From: Isoetes taiwanensis
Lineage: Eukaryota; Streptophyta; Lycopodiopsida; Isoetales; Isoetaceae
Direction: 5' to 3'
DNA: 64,000 bases
Assembly (NCBI GenBank): GCA_021234155.1
Contig: JAJEKV010000071.1
Span: forward strand, 1,561,138-1,625,137
Numbering within the stretch: the stretch's first letter is position 1; every line of letters starts with the position of its first letter. Below, piece after piece: positions 22,826-33,414 of this stretch. Position numbers and translations under genes: made by a program. The notes beneath the pieces were generated by a model. It was not told the origin of the DNA. It did not search any database and saw only the letters and a program-made list of their open reading frames with translations.

Positions 22826-24862
22826 TTGGTGAGTCAAAAAGTAGATGACAGGAAATATATAGTACATTTCACATTCTTCAACAAAGCCTTGGAAAAATTT
22901 AACATCAAAAGAATTTTTTATATTGGATTAGAAGAATGTCTGCAAGACAGAGGCATTGAGTTACTAGACAAAACCATTTTTTCATGGAAGTATATTGACC
23001 AATTGAAAGATAAGGTTTACAAGCCCTTTGCTATTTTTGCTGACGGTAGCAATGTTAAATGTCCTTGTAAAAATCCAAATCTTGGGAAATTCATTGATCC
23101 CAAGATAGGACATATTAGAACCATTGACTTGGAGATTATTCACAGCCAAAAACTTAGAAAAGCATTTGCTAATGGCTTTAACCACATTCCTGATCACTCA
23201 TTTAGTGTTGAACAATTCATGACTGAATTTGAAGCTGCCTGCAAACAGTTTTTTGCTATTCATAAATTTGAGCTTCTTGACCTCATTGATGACGATATTA
23301 AAAACATTATGGACACACTTATGCAATATGCTCATATGGATATTGTGGAATATAAGAACAGGATGACATCAAAAAGATATTTGTGGAATGATCTTGAGGT
23401 TAGAAAAAACATTGAGTGGTTAAACAAAAACTTATATATTGCTGGCCTAGACAAAGCAGCAAATAATGCTGCCTTCATATGCCAGAAGCATATCCACGAC
23501 ATGGCCATAAACAGGTTGAACAGTAATGATTTTGAAAGGTGCATAGAATCAGTTGAAGACATCAAAATGAGATGTATTAATGATATACAGATATTTTTGG
23601 ATAAGGATACAGGAATACAGAAGAATTTGCCATATTTAATGGCTACATACAAAGCACACAAGGGTGAATATAGGTGGCTGACTAATGCCCATGATACCAT
23701 ATTTTCAGATTTGGCCTCTCTTATCACGGCTATCCTGAATAATTTCATTGAGTGTTGGCCTAACATTTGTGTTAGAGCTTTGGCCAGATATAGAATATGG
23801 AGCAAGAAACCCCTAAATGCATGTTGGTTAGTGAATTCGCTATATGATGTGGTTTTAAACATACCGCGCAAGATACATAATGTTTTCTCTGCTGACATAA
23901 CTAAATGTTATGAAAACATACCTATTTATGGGGAAGATGGGATTATTGAGATAATGGATGCTATCACAGATATGGTATGGCAGTATATGATGGAAGATTG
24001 CCACGTTTTTGACATGATAATGAAAGTTAAAAGTGATAAAATACAGATTAAATGGGTTAGATCCCACAGTGCTAAGGAATATGTGAGCTGGAAATTGATT
24101 ACCAGACAGGAATTCAAAAGCATGAACTCATGGTTATTGACACACTGTTTCTTGCAAATGGATACTAAAATTTGAAGACAAAACAGGGGCATTCCAATGG
24201 GGTTTGCATGCAGTCCTGCATGGTGTAACCTCTACCTAGCTTGGTTTGAACTAAGCTTCATACTTAAGCTTGCGCAAGCTGGAAGAATTAGTGACATACA
24301 CAGATTCCAATATGCTTCAAGGTTTATTGATGATCTAAATATTATCAATGGTGGCCAGTTAAGTGAATTCTTCTCAAGCCAATCACAGTTGACAATTTAC
24401 AACCTTAACCATTTGGGCATTAAGGATGAGACAATCTACACTGCACAACAAGGTATGGATTATCCTATTGGCACTGAATGTAACTTCTTGAACATTACTT
24501 TCAAAGTTATTGACCATCAAAGAGGTATTTTCGAAATTAGCAGATATGATAAAAGATGCAAGTTACCATTTCATGTAGATAAATTTATTAAAGCTTCCAG
24601 CTGCAGACCATATGGACAGGCATCAAAGGTCATTATATCACAGGTTGTTCCATATGTATATGCCCATTCTAGTGCAGTAAATGCAGCAAAAGATCTTTTT
24701 GATTTAATGAACACATTCTGCAACAACGGCTTTGCCTGGAAGGATGTTAAAATGAACGTGATGGGAGTATTATTGAAAGAAGATTTTCCAGGTATACTAT
24801 ATAATGTAAATGACATGATTCACTTCTTGGAAATGCTCTGCAGTACAGGTTTTAAGATGTAA
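22826..24862 (+). pseudogene. ORF2: divergent Penelope-like reverse transcriptase, one in-frame TGA
   Basis: A 679-codon frame with a single stop, TGA at 24173-24175 (codon 450). Open reading continues upstream of the first Met to an acceptor-like 'tttttgtag' at about 22771, so the protein may start in another exon. Visible blocks: an N-terminal segment GKFIDPKIGHIRTIDLEIIH; YKAHKGEYRWLTNA (His278, compare the HK block before motif A in Penelope-like enzymes); motif A FSADITKCYENIP (Asp357); motif B RGIPMGFACSPAWCNLYL (from codon 455); motif C RFIDDLNI (Asp502, Asp503); and a post-motif block SRYDKRCKLPFHVDKF (codon 573 on). The three catalytic Asp are present. No GIY-YIG endonuclease, RNase H or integrase is evident. 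The stop sits between motifs A and B and could be a CGA-to-TGA change. Confidence 0.75.
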
Positions 24863-24883
24863 CAATATTGGTGGGTGGGGCCT

Positions 24884-24912
24884 AGCAACAAGGCCCTACT
24901 CACCTTGTTGCT
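24884..24912 (+). promoter_or_regulatory. Perfect 10-bp hairpin after ORF2
   Basis: Arms AGCAACAAGG (24884-24893) and CCTTGTTGCT (24903-24912) with a 9-nt loop lie 22 bp after the ORF2 stop. They are probably part of the element's 3' UTR, where reverse transcriptases of non-LTR elements often recognise structure. Confidence 0.75.
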
Positions 24913-24930
24913 ATCTAGTACTGCTCAAAA

Positions 24931-24951
24931 CTGATAGTATTGTATTATCAG
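24931..24951 (+). promoter_or_regulatory. Second hairpin in the element's 3' region
   Basis: CTGATAGTA, loop TTG, TATTATCAG: nine pairs including one G-U, 18 bp after the first hairpin. Confidence 0.65.
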
Positions 24952-24990
24952 GCAAAAATAGGCCCACCTGACCAACGGCTGGAGGAAGGC

Positions 24991-27322
24991 TTTTTTTATT
25001 ATTAAATGTATGTAATTATTACATGATAAAACATGGTGGCTTTAAAACATCATTGGAAAGATGACTTGGCTTAATGGTGAAACATGGGAATGCAGATTAT
25101 TAAAACTCCTTACTGGGGTAAACCTTGAAAGAGTATTGTTAGTTGATGGAATACAAGGAAGATACCCTAAAGGGATATGGCATACGGATTTATTGTTAGT
25201 TGATGGAATACAGGGAAGATACCCTAAAGGGATAGGACATAAGGATTTATTGTCACATTGGGGTAGCTATTTGTTTGCAAAAAATTAACCTAAATTGCTT
25301 ACGTTGGAAGTTAGGGCAGAAAATTATACAGGTCCGGCCAGAGAAAAGCTCTGGCCACGACACTACCATTTCTAAAAAGGCATGCAAAGAAAAGGTAGGT
25401 ACTACTTCTTGTTGTAAATGCCAGAAGCGTGCTTTCATCTAGTGCTTTCATCTAAATCGCTTCCAGCCTAAGGACTGTCGGTAAATCCAAAAGAGTATAT
25501 AGATACAGATCTGGATCATGTAGACGGCTTAATCCATTGTGCGTTGGGTTTATCAAACTGCAAAAATTCTATTCATGAGCAGAGAGATGGGTAGAAAGAA
25601 GGGAGACCTGAATTTCGCCACCAGAAAGAGGCTTGCTCAGGAGAAGTTGAATACTAGCTGCAAGAAAAATCTGTTTCAAGATCATAAGATAGCAAAAGTC
25701 TCTGGGCCAATATCTAGCTCTGGTGCTATTGAGAGCAATGTGAAGACACAAGATGGGCTGATTAATGAAGAAGCTGAAGTGCCTGCTGGGGGTAAGAAGG
25801 TAAATGCCACAACCAGCACAAAAGAAGACATGGACAAAGGTCTATCAATGACCAAAGCAATGGGATCTACAAGCCTAAAAGCATGCTGCTGACGAATTTC
25901 ATGGCAAATCCAGTGGAATGGAGCACACTACTCAGGTTTGAATAGAGTAATCATTCTTTTTGAGCAAAATATACATGAATTTAGCTAAGATAACATGCAG
26001 GAACAGAATATGCTAGAGCTTAGCTTGTTTTAAGCTAAAGTTGCATAAGGGATAGATCCATATAATCTTTATTACATAATGGCCAGGAGCAGTTTAATTT
26101 GTTTTAACAGATATACAAGATGCAATGACTTGAGGCTTAAATTTTAGGTCAGTAAGCATACGAAATAGGTTGTAGCAAGGTCTGTTCTAAATTGAATGCA
26201 TCTTTGGAATTGCCTCTCCACTTAAAGTTAATATAAATCAGGAATTTCTGAGCCATCGTGTCAATGCATAGGAATATAGCCTGATACGGTTTATATTTCA
26301 GCATGATTTAAGTTAAATCCTTAAAATATAATGGCTAGGATGTTCCTAAGGATGTTTTTTACTGGAATTTGAGATGCACTCCTGAATCATATGGTCTAGG
26401 CTAGAAAGCAATGTGAAATAAGACTTGTAATGTTTGTTAAGGTATAAATAAACCGAAATGGCTCTCCCACTGTATAATGTATAAATCAGGGCATCTGCAT
26501 AATGTTAAAGTATTTTTAGAGGATTATGTTTGAATAGCTTCATTGCAATAAAAAGATGTAAGAAATATGAAATAAGATCTGATGCTTATATAGACTTAGG
26601 AATGAGATAGGCAAGGCAAATTTATGTTTATTGGGTTATAAGGTATGAATATATGTTCAGCATATAATTAAACTGGATTCTACTGGTAATCTGGATGTAT
26701 GGCAGATCTGATCACCTGTTAAAAGCATTTGGCTAAAACATAGTTGAGTTATGAATATAACTATTGTTGTGTTGCTTAGAACAGCAGTAGACATTTGTGA
26801 AATGTTTCTAACAGTCTTTGCTGCTTAAATGTCCTTACCCCATGATAGATTTGTGAAACAAGCAGGGTGAAGGGGCATAAACCTAAAAAGTCCCATGACA
26901 CCTGCTACCCTCAGCATGGCAACCATATTAATGCTTGTTTTTGTTGTTTTGGGTGCAGGTAACAGGACTTTTTACTCCCTGTATTGTTTTGTTCAAAAGA
27001 TGGAAGATAAGCAATGAGCGTGAATTCTTTTTGGTTTATTGGTCTTGAAGACTCGAGCATACAAAAGGAGGATAAATATGGTTATCTGTCTTATATTGTT
27101 GAAAGAAAATACTTCTTACAGATCTGAAATTCCTGGATTTTACATGTTCTAATGTTTCTTCAAGTAAAGTATTGTTCAGTTATTTCGTAGTAACCAGATC
27201 TTGGCCTTGTGTTTAAAATCACCTATTTAAATACAAGGACTGCATGTTGAATCGTATTTTAGTTCTTGCATAAGGTCTAAAATAGATTGAAATCTGTCTT
27301 GGACAGGTTTAAAGGTTTTTTT
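24991..27322 (+). repeat. Right 2.3-kb direct repeat of the retroelement
   Basis: Second copy of the left repeat. It ends at a poly-T run (about 27317-27338) where the left copy continues into the body. The 133-codon ORF here is shortened to 117 codons (25539-25892) by a frameshift. Confidence 0.9.
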
Positions 27323-30030
27323 TTTTTTTTTTTTTTGGTCCAGATATAACTACGTTCAACCATTACCAATATTCAAGTTCAACATTATCAAATATTTATT
27401 TCAACATTCTTATTTTTCAAACATTAGCATTTTTGAACATTAGTATTATTATTATCTTTTTCAATGTCATTACCCCACCTTTTGTTCCTGCCCGTGTGAC
27501 ATTTTTTTTTTCTTACCCGTATTAATGTTTTCTCTATACCTCCCACTTATATTTGAAATTTGGTACACATCTTTCAGCCGAAGATCCCATTGTACCACTT
27601 GGACTCTTTATTTGAGGAAGAACCTGTCGTAGCAATAGCTCCGACGGACTCTTCTCCAAGCTTCGCTACAGCATTTGTGCTTGACAATTTGCCTCCCAAT
27701 TTGGCTCTCCAAAATCTTCCGTCCTGAGATAAGGTTCCAATTTGCCATCCCCAATTCCATGCTCAGATGCCAGCTTGGATAACATATATTTGGGTGCATC
27801 TGCCCCCCTTTCAAAGAGAAAACAACACAAGAGTAGAGCAGACACCCAAGATATTAAGTATTGATCCAGCTGGGGTGGCAGAGCAGAGCAGCCGATTCAA
27901 TAAAAAATCTATAGCTGTGAGGCGCACTAAGTGTCTCATCACCAAAATTACAGTTCTTGTTTCATATCTCTGTTATTTATATCGACATATTAGGCAAAAA
28001 GCTACTATAGATTTGTGGAATCAAGAAAGCTTCTCCCACTCTGACAAACTGCGTTTTTAATCCATCCTGCAGCTTCTCTATTGGACAAACTTCGATAATC
28101 TCAACTCCAATTCTTAAGATCTGCTTCTGGAGACATAGCTAGATCGACTAATTCCACTATATGTATGGCATCTTTTTGGTATTCTGCCGAATTTCATTCT
28201 GTTATGCTCTATCTATGCCAAGAGGAGCAAGGATGGAAGCATTACCGGCTATGAAGGACTTTTCCCAGCCTTCAATCAGAAAAATTGGGGGAGATTCAAT
28301 GTGTAAATTTCTGACAGTATTCAGACAGTCGACTTTGCCGATTCCAATAATCCAAGCCTTTGGGCAATCTGCTATTCCATTATATCTTGTTTTTTTTAGA
28401 CTCCAACAGAAGATTCTGTCCAAACAGATCAGCCTGCCTTCTGTGATTCATCTTATTTCTTGGCGATCAGGAGTAGCAAGGTGAAAATGGAAGGGCGAGG
28501 CAGGGAAATGTTGCAATTAAAGCATCGCGCCAAAGCCATAGTTATAATTGTCATAGTTATGAGAATTATGGCAGTTCTTGCTTGTGTCTTCTGCATCTTC
28601 AAATGCATGTACTGTATTGTTGCATTTAGATCTTCAACATTTCTTTGTTACAGAACAATTGTTATCGCGTGTGATGTTGGCTTGGATTCCAGTGGAGCTT
28701 GGAGCTAGTTTGAGCACGCTCAAGATCATCGGACTGACGCTGCTCAAAGGTAAGCTTCAGAGATTAATATACAGTTACTATTTTTTTTTGCCCACCTTGG
28801 GACCCAGCCGATTCTTCCTTTTTCCGTACAGTGGGATTAGACGAGGGTGGCCGTCCACTGCGGCAGACCCACACGCAGATGTGGCAAGCCCACGTGCAAA
28901 CGTGGCAAATCTGTGCAGAGGGTTTTCATAGTTTCAAGCTAAGGCTCGATGGAGGAGAAGCGTAGCTCCACGGCGGTCCACCGAGGGCTTTGCCATAATC
29001 ATAGAAGGCAGTCTTAGGAGTCATGTTGCTCGATATAGCTTCAAAAGTCCTGCCAGACTTATGGAGCATTCACATGAATGATTTTTTTTGAAGCAGCAGG
29101 AGCTCATCACAGCAGGCTTCAACGCGGCTTCAAGCTCGTCCATTGCCACGCTGAACCCATTATGCGAATTTGGCTGTTCTTGAAATGGCTGCGTTTAGGG
29201 TTTTTTGAAGCGGTATTGCAGCTGGAACCAAGCATCATCGAAACCCATGCGAGCATAACCAGCAAATAAGCCGGTCTGGTTGCAGCGGGGTGGTTGTAGC
29301 AGCGGCAAATTCGCATGCCCATGTGAATGCTGCATTATTACAGTTCATGCATCATGTTTGGCACAGGAATTCCCGGCTTCTGCACATGGATTGATAGCTT
29401 TCTTTCGAGATAGTATTCTGCTCCACAAGTTACAAGAGAGGAGTTGCATTACAAGAGTATTTTGGTCGGTGTTCTGAAAGATTTTCTTGTACACAGGTAT
29501 CAGGTCTGATTTTCAATGTTTTCAGATAGATTGGAATCATTATTACCTTTTAAATCTTTCGTGAAGACATCATCTTTACCTTTTAATTTTAGTGCATTTA
29601 ATTATCTTTGTTTTTATTTTGGCAAAATTCATTGCAGGATAGGCCTTATTCCATTAGAAAAGTATCTGATACCGGCTGCTATCTAAAAGTAATGTCTATG
29701 CTCTACTATTCTACAGAGTAAAGACTCCTTGATCGTCCGAACTAAAGGCCGACGTGTATATATGTGAAGGAGCAAGCTCACTATGCATACGTTACATCGA
29801 CGTCTCGTTCGAGCGTATGGAGGGAAGGACAAGAACCTGTAGGTCTCTAAGGAACAGGGTAGGAACCCAAGGTCAAAAAAATCTGGCAAGGAGTAATCTC
29901 ACTTCACATATTCCGGCGTTCAGGCCCCGGACGCAAAACCCACCCCTCAAAGACTGACGGTTTCCCAAGGAGTATGTTGACTCGACCTGGTAGTCAACAT
30001 TCGAGGTGAATTCTAGGGCTAAACATGTTT
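27323..30030. other. No gene recognised
   Basis: AT-rich sequence to about 27560, then several short ORFs (27767-28060, 28161-28484, 28578-28931, 29280-29477) without recognised domains. Around 28850-28920 there is a patch of near repeats of 'cgtggcaaa' and 'cacacgcagatgtggcaag'. Nothing supports a gene call. Confidence 0.4.
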
Positions 30031-30125
30031 TTCTTATATATAATAATTCACCTGCTCAAAACAGACCAAACATGGCGCAAAAACTTTTTTTCCCTTAACA
30101 AAATGCCCTAAAATGCTTTGCAAAC

Positions 30126-30284
30126 TTTCGCGTAAGTGAAAAGAACTGTTTCGCTTACGCGAAAAGATTTTCGCATAAGCGAAACAAAGCGAACAACAGT
30201 TTCGCTTACGCGAAAGTTTCTGTGCTTCGCGTAAGCGAAAACAACTTTCGCGTAAGCGAAACAGTTGTTTTCGCTTAGGCGAAA
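30126..30284. repeat. Array of seven 16-bp palindromes, TTTCGC-N4-GCGAAA
   Basis: Copies start at 30126, 30149, 30169, 30200, 30225, 30246 and 30269. The arms are TTTCGC and GCGAAA with one mismatch at most; the central four bases are GTAA, TTAC, ATAA, TTAC, GTAA, GTAA and TTAG. TTAC is the complement of GTAA, so sites alternate in orientation. Start-to-start spacing is 20-31 bp. An Arg-rich minus-strand ORF (30034-30444) overlaps but looks like a by-product of the repeats. Confidence 0.9.
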
Positions 30285-30319
30285 TTTTCTCGGCGCCGGA
30301 AACGTTTTTGGACGTATTT

Positions 30320-30808
30320 ATAACTGAAAGAATGACGGTGAAAGGGTAAACTAGCAAATATTTATTCATGAGGTTCAAAAACATTGAATACATGTCAGTG
30401 GCAACCAAAAATTGAATGCCAAAACTGAAGAAAATGACATACAAGCCGAATATTGAAGATTGAATGCCAAAACTGAAGAAAATGATATACGAGTCGAATA
30501 TTGAAGAAGTCTTACTGGATTCATGACCTGTAATTCGTGGCTCAAAACATTCAATATTAAAATACTGGGAGAAACGAGAGTTTGTATTCTGACAGCCTTA
30601 AATATGTGGGACCTCTTAGCTTGATTAGCCATTTAAGAGGAACTCATAGCTTGATGCTTTGTCTTTCACAATAATGTTTGCAATTCAATGGTATGGGGTG
30701 GGTATTCGTTTGCAATTCAATTCAACGGTTTTTAATGGTGTGGGGTGGGTATTCGTATTGGAATATGTAAAAGTAGGATGGAATAGGGTGGGGTTTAGGG
30801 TTAGGGTT
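30320..30808 (+). repeat. Repeat family R, copy A (partial)
   Basis: Runs from 'gaatgacggtgaaagggtaa' through 'attgaatgccaaaactgaag', present twice inside the unit, to a telomere-like 'tttagggttagggtt' at about 30793-30808. It lacks the left and right ends found in copies B and C. Copy B starts directly after it. Confidence 0.75.
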
Positions 30809-32460
30809 ACCGTAATGATGACTGGTAAAATATGTAAATATGTATTAAGACTCAAGATCTTAAGGAAAGCCTATGAAGTGTTTGTATTTTGTCATACAAT
30901 TAATCTAATAAGTGAAGGAATGACGGTAAAAGGGTAAACTAGCAAAAATTTGTTCCTAAGGTTCAGGGCAAAAGTATGCTGGTGGGGTGCAAAAGCACGC
31001 GTCCGGACGCATGCTTTTAGCACCCCTGCTTCCTGCTTTTTTTTGGATGCTGGTGGGTACTGGTGGGTTCGTTTTTTTACACCCTTCATTTGTTAAGAGG
31101 ATTCTTCAGCCAAGAATCATTCCACATTGCTCGAATTTTCCATCAGATTAGCATCGATTTCATTAGATTGGAGTCTGACTAGTGTGCAGAAATGACCCAA
31201 ACTCCAAATTGGCATGTGAATCTCCAATTAGTTGCTCAATCCATCATATCTTTTCATAAAACTTATCCACCAAGGTAAGATTGTCATTTCGACCATATTC
31301 AGCCTAAAAGCCCCATCTAATTTTGTTTAAATTTGGCTGACTTAAGAGATTTCTCACTGTTTTACAAAAAACCTGTTGCAAGAATGGTTTTTCTTTAATT
31401 TTTCACTCAATATCCCAAATTAGGTTCTGAAATTTTGCACGTAGGATATGGATGCATGGCCGATTATGAAAATCTGAAAAGCCCCATCTGATTTAGCTTA
31501 ATTTGGGCTGAATTAAGAAATTTTGTTCTGTTTTACCAAAATTGCTGCAGAAATGGGTTTTCTCTAATTGCTCACTCAATATCCCAAATTAGGCCCTGAA
31601 ATTTTGCATGTATGATCGAATTGCATGGCCGATTATGAAAAAAATAAAAAAAAAGTGCTGGAAAGTGCTGGGTGCTGATCGCGTTTATTTGTACCCCACC
31701 AGCATACTTTTGCCCTTCAGAATCATTGAATAAGTGTCTGTGACAACGAAAAATTGAATGCCAAAACCGAAGAAAATGACATACAAGCCGAACATTGAAG
31801 TTTGAATGCCAAAACCGAAGAAAATGATATACAAGCCAAATATTGAAGAAGTCTTACTGGATTCGTGACCTGTAATTCGTGGCTCAAAACATTCAATATT
31901 AATATATTGGCAGAAAAGAGAGTTTGTATTCTGACAACCTTAAATATCGTGGGACCTCTTAGCTTGATTGTCCATTTAAGAGGAACTGATAGCTTGATGC
32001 TTTGTCTTTCACAATAATGTTTGCCATTCAATGTAGGTATGTTTATAAGATACGGTTTTTAATGGTGTGGAGTGGCTATTTGTATAGGAATACGTAAAAA
32101 TAGAGTGGAATAGGGCGGGGTTTAGGGTTAGGGTATTTTAGTTTCATCTTTTATCGTGGTTTTGGACGGAGGATTTGGAAGGAAGGGCATGCAGTGGAAT
32201 TGGATGGAGGAGGGCATGTTCTTATCTTCATTTGAAGGCCTATTTCGGCTTGCTAGCAGAAGGGCGATGGCAATGAGTTTCTACTTCTTGTCTTCAAAGG
32301 GGGGAATGAACTGGGGGAGAAGCTTAGCCCCTATATACTGTGGCATCTGATCACTGTTTATAGGCGTCCTTGTGCTCTTCTTCTCTCAACACAAGGCAGC
32401 CATAGACATCCCTCTCACTCCTTTTCTTAATTTATAATCAGTTGTCCCGACATAACACAT
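30809..32460 (+). repeat. Repeat family R, copy B, interrupted by a transposon
   Basis: Starts 'tgactggtaaaatatg' near 30811 and ends 'cccgacataaca' near 32456. The interruption at 30966-31715 is the inverted-repeat element listed separately. Like copy C it has TG...CA ends, so the family could be solo LTRs, but no flanking duplication is seen. It again contains 'tttagggttagggt' near 32120. Confidence 0.7.
30966..31715. mobile_element. 750-bp inverted-repeat DNA transposon (non-autonomous)
   Basis: The termini are GGGCAAAAGTATGCTGGTGG at the left and its exact complement at the right; the perfect match extends over 23 bp. The element interrupts repeat family R, and uninterrupted copies A and C show the empty site. 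TTCA flanks it on both sides (30962-30965 and 31716-31719), consistent with a 4-bp target duplication. Inside, about 171 bp is repeated in tandem (from 31306 and from 31477, both starting 'aaaagccccatct'). There is no coding capacity. Confidence 0.85.
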
Positions 32461-32489
32461 GGGTCTTTTGCGGTGTTTTGTTTTTGTTT

Positions 32490-32534
32490 TTGTTTTTGTT
32501 TTTTTTTTTTTTTTTTTTTTTTGGGGGGGGGGGG
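32490..32534 (+). repeat. Poly-T followed by poly-G tract
   Basis: (T5G)n, then about 23 T, then about 12 G, directly before the foldback element. Homopolymers of this kind are prone to assembly error. Confidence 0.8.
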
Positions 32535-33361
32535 CTACCAAAATACCCCTATGAGTTTATGTAATTACCAAAATGACCTTATGAGTTACAAAATTACCAA
32601 AATGCCCCTGGCTCAAATAAATACACTATATAAAATAAACATACAAACAAATTATCAATTTGCCCCTACACACCAAACTAAATTACCAAAATGCCCCTAC
32701 ACACCAACATACCAGTTTTGATCAATGTACACCAAACTAATCAGTAAAATGCCCTACACACCAAACTTAATTACTAAAATACCCCCTACATACCAAACTT
32801 ATTTACCAAAACACCCTTATATACGTATCCTATTCAATTTATACTAAACAAGAATAGAAGTTTAAATTCAATAAAGGGATTACAGAAGTTACAATCATCA
32901 CTGGTGCATGCACTGTGTCTCTTCCATTACACCTTCCATAAAGATATTCTTCTTTACATCTTCTTCTCCTGTGCACATGTGCTTAGGTTTTGGACGTCCA
33001 AGAGGTCTGCATGTGGTTGGTGGTAGCATGCCTCCAATAGCATCATTGTGGGCTAAAACCACAAGAAACATTGGCTCTTCTAAGCGTCACAACAAGACTG
33101 TGTAGGGGTATTTTGGTAATTAAGTTTGATGTGTAGGGTATTTTGGTTATTAAATTTGGTGTAGATTGATTATAATTAGTATGTAATGCCATCTTGGTAA
33201 TTAAATTTGGTGTGTATGGGTATTTTGGTAATTAAGTTTAGTGTGTAAGGGCAAATCGGTAATTTATTTGTATATTTATTTGAGCCAGGGGCATTTTGGT
33301 AATTTTAAAACTCATAAGGGCATTTTGGTAATTACATAAACTCATACAGGTATTTTGATAG
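32535..33361 (-). mobile_element. Foldback element with MULE-like transposase scrap
   Basis: The left arm from 32535 (ctaccaaaatacccctatga...) and right arm ending at 33361 are long inverted repeats that share the opening 41 bp with few changes; similar short motifs with 'ttaccaaaatgcccct' fill both arms. The centre (about 32905-33100), read on the minus strand, encodes GGMLPPTTCRPLGRPKPKHM, like the segment after the SWIM finger in MULE/FAR1-type transposases. I infer a non-autonomous MULE-like foldback element. The classification is tentative because no 9-bp target duplication is visible. Confidence 0.6.
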
Positions 33362-33414
33362 TTTTTCCTATTTTATATTTGTGTTCCTACCATTTAAGTT
33401 CGTGTTTGTGTTGC

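Larger units (their letters stand above)
18514..27322 (+). mobile_element. Retroelement with 2.3-kb direct repeats, ORF1 and a Penelope-like reverse transcriptase
   Basis: Structure: left direct repeat (18514-20887), coding body (20888-24990), right direct repeat (24991-27322). Each repeat starts in a T-rich/(TTA)n tract and carries two 57-bp tandem units and a Lys-rich ORF. The body holds a 508-codon ORF1 and a reverse-transcriptase ORF2 with one in-frame stop, then two strong hairpins. No integrase, RNase H, protease or LTR-type TG...CA ends are seen, which argues against a standard LTR retrotransposon. Long direct repeats around a single reverse-transcriptase gene are known for Penelope-like elements (pseudo-LTRs). 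I infer that relationship from the motifs and the layout; the exact family is not settled. Confidence 0.6.

Noticed and set aside
10280..24175. Alternative genetic code with TAG/TAA read as Gln
   Set aside because: Stops at Gln positions occur in Fe-SOD and CDP-DAG synthase remnants, but these also have frameshifts, and other ORFs (EXO70, ORF1) end normally at TAA. C-to-T decay explains the pattern.
24173..24175. Selenocysteine codon in ORF2
   Set aside because: Land plants lack selenoprotein machinery, and the position between motifs A and B has no reason to carry selenocysteine.
18514..27322. Calling the 2.3-kb direct repeats LTRs of a standard LTR retrotransposon
   Set aside because: No TG...CA ends, primer-binding site, protease, RNase H or integrase, and the reverse transcriptase motifs do not look like gypsy or copia.
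30126..30284. CRISPR-like array
   Set aside because: Repeats are 16-bp palindromes with 4-15 bp between them, in eukaryotic DNA, without spacers of constant length or cas genes.
30034..30444. Arg-rich 136-codon minus-strand protein
   Set aside because: The Arg-Lys-Arg repeats are produced by the palindrome array; no other evidence for a gene.
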